Assembly (NCBI GenBank): GCA_011391115.1
Contig: JAABRC010000060.1
Span: 1-8,579, forward strand
DNA: 8,579 nt
Source of the DNA: Candidatus Egaibacter danicus
GTDB taxonomy: Bacteria > Pseudomonadota > Gammaproteobacteria > Burkholderiales > Burkholderiaceae
Direction of reading: 5' to 3'
In this document: positions 7,124-8,579 of the stretch, in pieces
How the letters are laid out: the number at the start of each line of letters is the position of its first letter
Numbering within the stretch: position 1 is the stretch's first letter
Notes under the pieces: generated by a model
Database searches by the model: none
What the model was told of the DNA's origin: nothing
The model's input: only the letters and a program-made list of their open reading frames with translations
Position numbers and translations under genes: made by a program

Positions 7124-7150
7124 GTATCGGCAGGCCCGCAAGAAAATCAA
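7124..7150 (-). promoter_or_regulatory. Sigma-28 (FliA) promoter for fliS-fliT
   Basis: Read on the minus strand, TTGATTTT (7150-7143), an 11-base spacer and GCCGATAC (7131-7124) match TAAAGTTT-N11-GCCGATAA at 12 of 16 positions, with 7 of 8 in the -10 box and exact spacing. Transcription would start near 7117, about 24 bases before the fliS ATG and just in front of its ribosome site. The -35 box begins 4 bp after the fliD stop codon. It would let the chaperone genes be expressed apart from fliD. Confidence 0.65.
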
Positions 7151-7154
7151 GTCG

Positions 7155-8567
7155 TTAACTGGTAGATTTGTTCCACTGTGCAAGTTGGGCGTTCACATAA
7201 GAACTCAGTCCATTCATCTGGGCCAGTTGCGCGTCTAGCGCCGAGTACTGCCGCAATAGCTGGGTTTCTACCCTGGATGCCCGATCATTCACCCGGTCCT
7301 GATCTTCTAAATTTCTGGTGATTGAACCCTGCAGAGCAGTGGATTTGTTGGTCACCAGGCCGTCGGCGGCTACCAGTCCACGCGCAAAATCTCTTACCTT
7401 GAGGCCAAATCCGTTAGTTGCCGGATTGCTATTGTTCGTAGCAAACAGGTTTTTTACGTTATCCAGGTTTTGAAGGGCACCGGTCAGCTTGGTGGCGTTC
7501 ACTTTCAGCGACCCATCCGTCTGGCGCTCGATTCCGATATCAGACAGGCGGGCGTAGGTCGAACCCACGCTACTTGAACCCAGCATGGCTCTAAGCGCAT
7601 TTTGCAAGCCCACCGTTGTGGAGTCTCCTTGCATTAGTCCGCCCTTCTTCGTGTTTGCATCGTATTTGGTGGAGTCAGCCAACGTCGCATTCAGCGTGTT
7701 ATAGGTATCGACAAAGGCTTGAATATTCTTCTGCGTGGCTTCCAGATCATTTTCAACTGTGATGTCCACCGGCTCGGTCGTCACCTGGCTTAGCTGCAGC
7801 GTAACACCTGTGATGACATCCACCATCTTGTTGGTAGCTGACACGATCGGTACGCCATTGATATCCAACAAAGCGTTCATCGCAGCCTGACCCATAAACA
7901 TCCCCGCGGCCGAGGCAGCCGTGGCAGCAGTATCCGTGAAGCCAAACATAGACAGGCCGGCATCACCCGCTGCGTCAATACGAAAGCCGTTTTCCTCGCC
8001 GGACGTCTTGGACCGAATGACCAGGCGCTCATTGGCCCCATCGCGCAACACGGTTGCCGTAACACCGGCATTCGCGGAATTGATTTTGCTGGCAATGGAC
8101 GTAACCGTGTCTGTAGCGGTTATCGTCACTGGAACTGCAGGGCTGCTGCCCGCTGTAAAAGCTGTGCCAGCCCAGGCTCCCAGTTGAAGAGTCAATGTTC
8201 CCGACACACCAACTGCCGATCCGGCGACAACACCTTCTGACGCGGTCGACTGGGCGCGTGCCAATTGCTGCACTTCCACCATAAGCGAGGTTGATACCGC
8301 AGCCGAACCTGCGACAACCCCAACAGCGCTGGTATTGGAGGAACTTGCTTTTTGAGTATTCCATCCCGTGGGACCGGCAAGCAAGGCCGCAGCATCTCCC
8401 AATGCGGAGGCCTGGGACTTAACCTTGCCGTACAAGCTGAGTTGGGACTGAAAGGTCGTTGCCTTGGACTGCAACTGGGTTAGCGGTTGTTTTTCAATGG
8501 CAACCAGCTGCGACACAATGCTGTTGACATCGAGTCCACTGCCGACTCCTGGAGCTGAAATTGCCAT
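7155..8567 (-). CDS. fliD: FliD, filament cap protein
   Basis: FliD (HAP2) forms the cap at the filament tip under which exported flagellin folds and adds on. The 470 residues match the family. The N-terminus has the signature PGVGSGLDVNSIVSQLVAIE (6-25) followed by a heptad-rich helix that forms the leg with the C-terminal helix. Residues about 75-270 make the exposed Ser/Thr/Ala/Gly-rich head domains. The FliD_C region begins near GVTLQLSQ (254-261) and includes DLEATQKNIQAFVDTYN (274-290) and LSDIGIERQTDGSLKVN (341-357). The end (about 410-468) is a coiled coil. The ATG at 8567 has AGGAG 6 bases upstream, 12 bp from the window edge, so its promoter is outside. fliS and its chaperone partner fliT lie downstream. 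Confidence 0.97.
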   Translation of the reverse strand: MAISAPGVGSGLDVNSIVSQLVAIEKQPLTQLQSKATTFQSQLSLYGKVKSQASALGDAAALLAGPTGWNTQKASSSNTSAVGVVAGSAAVSTSLMVEVQQLARAQSTASEGVVAGSAVGVSGTLTLQLGAWAGTAFTAGSSPAVPVTITATDTVTSIASKINSANAGVTATVLRDGANERLVIRSKTSGEENGFRIDAAGDAGLSMFGFTDTAATAASAAGMFMGQAAMNALLDINGVPIVSATNKMVDVITGVTLQLSQVTTEPVDITVENDLEATQKNIQAFVDTYNTLNATLADSTKYDANTKKGGLMQGDSTTVGLQNALRAMLGSSSVGSTYARLSDIGIERQTDGSLKVNATKLTGALQNLDNVKNLFATNNSNPATNGFGLKVRDFARGLVAADGLVTNKSTALQGSITRNLEDQDRVNDRASRVETQLLRQYSALDAQLAQMNGLSSYVNAQLAQWNKSTS

Positions 8568-8579
8568 GAACTTCTCCTC

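Noticed and set aside
7094..7183. Longer fliS frame starting at 7183
   Set aside because: It would overlap fliD and add 30 residues outside the family; the 7093 ATG has AAGGAG at 9 bases.
1..8579. Undescribed defence, mobile or secretion system
   Set aside because: All eight genes belong to known flagellar families in a coherent layout, and no transposase, integrase, tRNA, toxin pair or repeat array is visible.

Overview
This window is a flagellar gene cluster from a Gram-negative bacterium. The gene set, the divergent fliE/fliF pair, the FlhDC-type enteric/betaproteobacterial layout and the protein sequences all point to a member of the Burkholderiales, probably Comamonadaceae. That placement comes from recognising the protein style, not from a database match.

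Layout. The left half, 1-4486 on the minus strand, is one tight operon reading fliF, fliG, fliH, fliI. It builds the MS ring and rotor (FliF, FliG) and the ATPase part of the export apparatus (FliH, FliI). Genes are 16 bp apart (F-G), 2 bp apart (G-H) and overlapping by 8 bp (H-I). fliI runs off the left edge in frame, so its C-terminus is missing only because of the window. A 175-bp region separates fliF from the divergent fliE (4662-4979, plus strand), the rod/MS-ring adaptor. After 144 bp comes a plus-strand gene of 406 codons that I identify as fliB, the flagellin lysine-N-methylase with a cysteine-rich metal cluster. It converges on a minus-strand set reading fliD (filament cap), fliS (flagellin chaperone) and fliT (cap chaperone) from the right edge. 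The fliB and fliT stops are only 12 bp apart.

Regulation. Two sites match the flagellar sigma-28 (FliA) consensus TAAAGTTT-N11-GCCGATAA with exact spacing. One lies in front of fliE (14 of 16 positions), the other between fliD and fliS (12 of 16). I found no clear rho-independent terminator between fliE and fliB, so the fliE site may also feed fliB. That would put flagellin methylation in the late programme along with flagellin and its chaperones. This is inference.

Novelty. Every gene belongs to a known flagellar family and I see no undescribed system. The most interesting points are the methylase gene next to the filament assembly genes, the late-type promoter in front of an early structural gene (fliE), and the internal promoter that separates fliST from fliD. 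No RNA genes, insertion sequences, CRISPR arrays or broken genes were found, and no stretch over 300 bp lacks a gene.
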